Origin: an uncultured Bacilli bacterium
Lineage (GTDB): Bacteria > Bacillota_I > Bacilli_A > RF39 > UBA660
Length of the DNA: 64,000 bases
Assembly: GCA_934153675.1 (NCBI GenBank)
Contig: CAKPFG010000001.1
Span: forward strand, 62,001-126,000
Reading direction: 5' to 3'
Shown: piece by piece, positions 60,751-64,000 of the stretch
Layout of the letters: each line of letters opens with the position of its first letter
Position numbering within the stretch: the stretch's first letter is position 1
The notes under the pieces: generated by a model
Database searches by the model: none
What the model was told of the DNA's origin: nothing
The model's input: the letters and a program-made list of their open reading frames with translations, nothing else
Translations under genes and position numbers: made by a program

Positions 60751-62204
60751 TGAAAAAAAGTTTAACAAGTAATTATATATATATGACATTTTATCAGTTA
60801 TTATCGGTAATAGTACCGATAATAACTGCACCATATTTAGCGCGTACTTTGGGAGTGTCTGGGGTTGGAATATATTCATATACATATTCTATATTTAACT
60901 GGGCCTTATTAATTGCAACTTTAGGTATTTCTTTATATGCTACAAAAGAAATTGCGAAAGTAGGGAATAATAAACAATTAATTTCAAAAACTTTTTCTGA
61001 AATATATTTGATGCAGATACTGTTTAATTTATTAATAATTATTTTATACTATTTATTAATTTTTACTTTTAATGTAAAATACAAAATAATATATATAATC
61101 TATGGTATTATTTTAGTTGGCAATTTAATAAATGTATCTTGGTTTTATAGTGGCATCGAAGAATTTAAGAAATTATCTATAAGAGGTTGTTTAGTAAAGA
61201 TACTTTCTGTTTTTTTAATTTTATTGTTTGTTAGGGGGAAAAATGCTTTAATCATTTATGTTACAATCTTGTCATTAGCTACTTTTATTAGTAATATATA
61301 TCTTTTGTTTGGATTAACAAAACGAACAAAAATTAATTTTAAAGATGTAACTGTAAGTAGCATGTTTGGCCATTTTAAACATAATCTTATCCTTTTTATA
61401 CCACAGATAGCAATCAGTATATATACGTTATTGGATCAACCTATGATAGGATGGCTATCGGGTTCAACAGATGAAGTTGGATTTTATTTAAAAGCAGAAC
61501 AATTAGTTAAAATGGTGCTTTATATAATTACAACATTAGGTACAATAATGATGCCTAGAATAGCAAGTTTATATAAACGTAAAGATATAAGTAAAGTGAA
61601 AAAGTATTTAAATAAAGTTATAGATATAGTTTTATATTTATCTATTCCAATGATGTTTGGTTTAGCTGCAGTTTCTTCTTTTTTTATTGAGTGGTTTTTA
61701 ACACCAGCTTTTTCTCGTGTATCATTAATTATGATGGTTATCTCACCAATTATAGTATTTATTTCCCTTTCAAATGTAATAGGTGTACAGTACTTATTAC
61801 CAACTGATAACACTAAATATTATATTAAATCTGTTATTTTAGGGGCATTAGTGAATTTTATTTGTAATCTTATATTAATACCTAATTTGAAAGCTATTGG
61901 TGCCGCCATTGGGACAGTAATTGCCGAATTTTCTGTGTTCTTATATCAATTCATTGTGGTTAGAAAAATGAAAGTATTCGAAAATCATATAAAATATGCT
62001 ACCACATGTTTTATAAATGGTTTAATTATGTTTATTGTTATTTATTTTTTAGGTAATTTATTAGGAGTTGGTGTGTTTACGACTATTATTCAAATTATTG
62101 TGGGAATATTGATTTATACAATTTTATCTAAAATTTTTAAAATTTCTATTCAAGAGGAGATGTCTAAAATATGTTTACAAAAACTACATATAAAAAGAAA
62201 ATAA
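60750..62204 (+). CDS. Wzx-type polysaccharide flippase
   Basis: A 484-residue membrane protein with about 12-14 helices of the polysaccharide transporter (PST/MOP) family. The N-terminal IITAPYLARTLGVSGVGIYS segment (about 24-43) is the family hallmark. It would flip undecaprenyl-linked repeat units across the membrane. Start overlaps the GT2 stop (TAATG). Its 3' end overlaps the next GT2 by 34 bp. Confidence 0.92.
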   Translation: MKKSLTSNYIYMTFYQLLSVIVPIITAPYLARTLGVSGVGIYSYTYSIFNWALLIATLGISLYATKEIAKVGNNKQLISKTFSEIYLMQILFNLLIIILYYLLIFTFNVKYKIIYIIYGIILVGNLINVSWFYSGIEEFKKLSIRGCLVKILSVFLILLFVRGKNALIIYVTILSLATFISNIYLLFGLTKRTKINFKDVTVSSMFGHFKHNLILFIPQIAISIYTLLDQPMIGWLSGSTDEVGFYLKAEQLVKMVLYIITTLGTIMMPRIASLYKRKDISKVKKYLNKVIDIVLYLSIPMMFGLAAVSSFFIEWFLTPAFSRVSLIMMVISPIIVFISLSNVIGVQYLLPTDNTKYYIKSVILGALVNFICNLILIPNLKAIGAAIGTVIAEFSVFLYQFIVVRKMKVFENHIKYATTCFINGLIMFIVIYFLGNLLGVGVFTTIIQIIVGILIYTILSKIFKISIQEEMSKICLQKLHIKRK

Positions 62205-63142
62205 GTGTAATAGTGCCGGTATACAATGTAGAATTATATTTAGATAAATGTTTAAATTCTATTGTTTCACAGGATTTTGATGATTATGAAATAGTAATTG
62301 TTAATGATGGCAGTACAGATAACAGCCAAAAAATCATAGATAAATATGCCAAACAATATCCTAATTTAGTTAAAAGCTTTGAAAAAGTAAATGGAGGTTT
62401 ATCGTCTGCTAGAAATTATGGAATTAAAAATAGTATTGGAAAATATTTAATGTTTGTTGATAGTGATGATTATATAGATCAATCAGCACTAAAAAAAATA
62501 TATAATTGTGTACTTAAAGATGATTCAGATATTGTTGTATATAATTATTACAATGTAAAAAACGGTCAATGTTTGAAAAATCCTGGCTATATTTCTAATT
62601 GCTTTTCAAATTTTGAAAAATATATAGTAAATCAACCATCAGCATGTAATAAATTAATTCGTGCATCTATATTTAAAAACAATAATATTTATTTTCCAGA
62701 GGGAAGATATTATGAAGATTTAGGTACTATGCCAATACTTTCTATTTATGCTAATAAAATATCATTTTTAGATGATTATTTGTATTATTATATTCAAAGA
62801 GAAAATTCTATAATGCATAGAAAAAAATATAACAAAAAAATGGAAGATATTTTTATCATATTGGATAATATAAGTTATATATATGAAAAGCATAATTTGT
62901 ATAATAAATATTTTTCAGAGATAGAGTATTTATATATAAATCATTTACTTAGAGCAGCTAGTATTAGATTTTTAGATTATAAAAAATATGATATGATAGA
63001 TAAAATAAGAAAAATTATGAAAGAAAAGTATCCAAAATTTACAAAAAATAATTATTTTAAAATGTATGGTGTTAAACAAAAATTTATGTGTAGGTTATTA
63101 TATAGTGGACATTATAAATTAGTAGAGTTGCTCAGAAAATAG
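62171..63142 (+). CDS. Family 2 glycosyltransferase
   Basis: A 323-residue GT2 enzyme. KISVIVPVYNVELYLDKCLN, IVNDGSTDNSQKII, NGGLSSARNYGI and VDSDDYI (DxD-type, about 97-103) are standard. The ATG at 62171 lies within the flippase gene with GAGGAG 11 nt upstream, a long but usable spacing. Polymer-assembly role by context; sugar unknown. Confidence 0.9.
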   Translation: MFTKTTYKKKISVIVPVYNVELYLDKCLNSIVSQDFDDYEIVIVNDGSTDNSQKIIDKYAKQYPNLVKSFEKVNGGLSSARNYGIKNSIGKYLMFVDSDDYIDQSALKKIYNCVLKDDSDIVVYNYYNVKNGQCLKNPGYISNCFSNFEKYIVNQPSACNKLIRASIFKNNNIYFPEGRYYEDLGTMPILSIYANKISFLDDYLYYYIQRENSIMHRKKYNKKMEDIFIILDNISYIYEKHNLYNKYFSEIEYLYINHLLRAASIRFLDYKKYDMIDKIRKIMKEKYPKFTKNNYFKMYGVKQKFMCRLLYSGHYKLVELLRK

Positions 63143-63150
63143 GTGATAGT

Positions 63151-64000
63151 ATGAAAGAAAAAATTTTTAACAAATGGTTAGTACTTTTTATTTTAATTCA
63201 ACCATTATTTGACGTTATAACATCTTTTATGACTAAATTTGGTATAAGTGTAACTGTTGGAATTTTTGTTAAAATTATAATTTTAGGTTTAATGGTATTT
63301 TATTTATTGATTGTTGATAAAAATAAGCGAAAACTAAATTTTTTATGTATAGGATTAATATTTATTTTTTGTATCGGCAATCTTTGTTGTAATTATCATA
63401 AAATGCAAGCTAGTTTTGTTTCGTATGCTGGATATTTAATGAAGTATATTTATTTTTTGATTACTTTATTATACTTTATTAAATGGAATCAAAATGGTCA
63501 TATGATTAAATTAAACGAATTAAGAATTCCATTTGTTATTATTGCTTTGACAATGTTTTTATCTTGGATAACAGGAAGTGCTTTTGATACTTATTTGGCA
63601 TCTAGTGGGAAAAGTGGAACATCAGGTTGGTTTTTTTCGGGTAATGAAATTGGAGCTTTACTTAGTATAATTTTTCCAATAACATTGTATAATGCTTTTT
63701 ATAATCCTAAAAGTCATAAGTGGGAAATAGTTGTTGCAATAATTATTGGTATTGCATTGTTGACTCTTGGAACAAAAGTTGGTCTGCTTGGTTATTTTTT
63801 AACTATTTTTGGCTATTTAGTTTATAGAATTTTAACTATTAAAAATTATAAATTTGATTATAGATTTGCAATTTGTATAGTAGTGTTATTAATTCCACTT
63901 TTTATGTGGAAAAATATTCCTGCTATTCATAATACACAAATGAAGTATGAGGTTTTAGATATTGACAACGAAAATATTACTAAAGAAGAAAAAAAAGAAC
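63151..64000 (+). CDS. O-antigen polymerase/ligase-like membrane protein, 3' end outside window
   Basis: An open frame from the ATG at 63151 (AGGTGAT upstream, 8 bp after the GT2 stop) to the window end, about 283 residues visible. It has about eight hydrophobic helices with short loops and a W-F-SGNEIGALLSIIFP segment, the SGN/SxNE-like feature common in Wzy/WaaL-type O-antigen polymerases and ligases. With tagO, glf, GT2s and Wzx it completes a Wzx/Wzy-type polymer pathway. Confidence 0.75.
   Translation, partial: MKEKIFNKWLVLFILIQPLFDVITSFMTKFGISVTVGIFVKIIILGLMVFYLLIVDKNKRKLNFLCIGLIFIFCIGNLCCNYHKMQASFVSYAGYLMKYIYFLITLLYFIKWNQNGHMIKLNELRIPFVIIALTMFLSWITGSAFDTYLASSGKSGTSGWFFSGNEIGALLSIIFPITLYNAFYNPKSHKWEIVVAIIIGIALLTLGTKVGLLGYFLTIFGYLVYRILTIKNYKFDYRFAICIVVLLIPLFMWKNIPAIHNTQMKYEVLDIDNENITKEEKKE

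Noticed and set aside
1..64000. CRISPR array, tRNA or rRNA genes
   Set aside because: No regularly spaced repeats and no cloverleaf with a TTCGA-type loop or rRNA sequence were seen on either strand.
1..64000. Mycoplasma-type code with TGA as Trp
   Set aside because: Genes end correctly at TGA (for example 4666-4668, 51726-51728) and conserved Trp positions use TGG.

Overview
The window is very AT-rich, low-GC bacterial DNA using the standard bacterial code: TGA is a true stop and TGG encodes Trp. Gene content points to a Gram-positive Bacillota of the Bacilli/Erysipelotrichia/Mollicutes-relative type, possibly an uncultured gut lineage. The evidence is a Firmicutes-type MurC, a RodA/FtsW/SpoVE-family protein, RNase HIII, a SUF iron-sulfur system, TagO and a ylbD-ylbE-rsmD block. 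A small acid-soluble spore protein (SspI type) and three YjcZ-type microproteins suggest the organism, or a recent ancestor, makes spores. The exact taxon is an inference.

Layout. 1-5362: a Tad pilus locus (two TadE-like pseudopilins, CpaE/TadZ, CpaF/TadA, TadB fused to an Ig-like domain, TadC), followed directly by murC. 6793-9557: envelope genes (phosphodiester glycosidase, VanY-type carboxypeptidase). 9571-11244: rnhC and cvpA. 11245-16703: an accessory region with an IS110 remnant, thioredoxin, two near-duplicate prepilin-like proteins with hypervariable C-termini, and an IS4-like remnant. 17081-24820: a second accessory stretch with a 1352-residue solenoid/HD protein, a DUF488 protein, an extra thymidylate kinase and a coiled-coil protein, bounded by decayed transposases. 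24849-33404: housekeeping genes (def, ftsW-like, rpsO-pnp, HIT, sufCDS). 33436-45706: spore genes, trmB, a small envelope/stress operon, signalling proteins with degenerate active sites, recX, a PrsA-like foldase and an acyl-CoA-synthetase-like enzyme. 45976-52530: cysteine desulfurase, a thiol-redox relay, glyA-folD, a nuclease-like protein and ylbD-ylbE-rsmD. 52786-56099: a dockerin-bearing glucosaminidase and an Ig-repeat membrane protein. 57505-64000: a surface polysaccharide operon (tagO, glf, two GT2, wzx, partial polymerase).

The most unusual element is the prepilin pair. The two proteins are almost identical over their first 120 residues (3 differences), but in an aligned 39-codon C-terminal segment 20 residues differ. 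Changes fall mostly at codon positions 1 and 2, are all explainable by adenine-specific mutagenesis of one template, and leave codons without A unchanged. This is the signature of variable regions of a diversity-generating retroelement (DGR). No reverse transcriptase or template repeat is in the window, so the machinery would have to act from elsewhere or have been lost.

A second window-wide pattern is a fixed promoter/ribosome-site module. At thirteen genes a -10 box is followed after exactly 6 nt by a Shine-Dalgarno hexamer, usually GGTGAT or GGTGGT, so transcripts would begin at the first base of the Shine-Dalgarno sequence.
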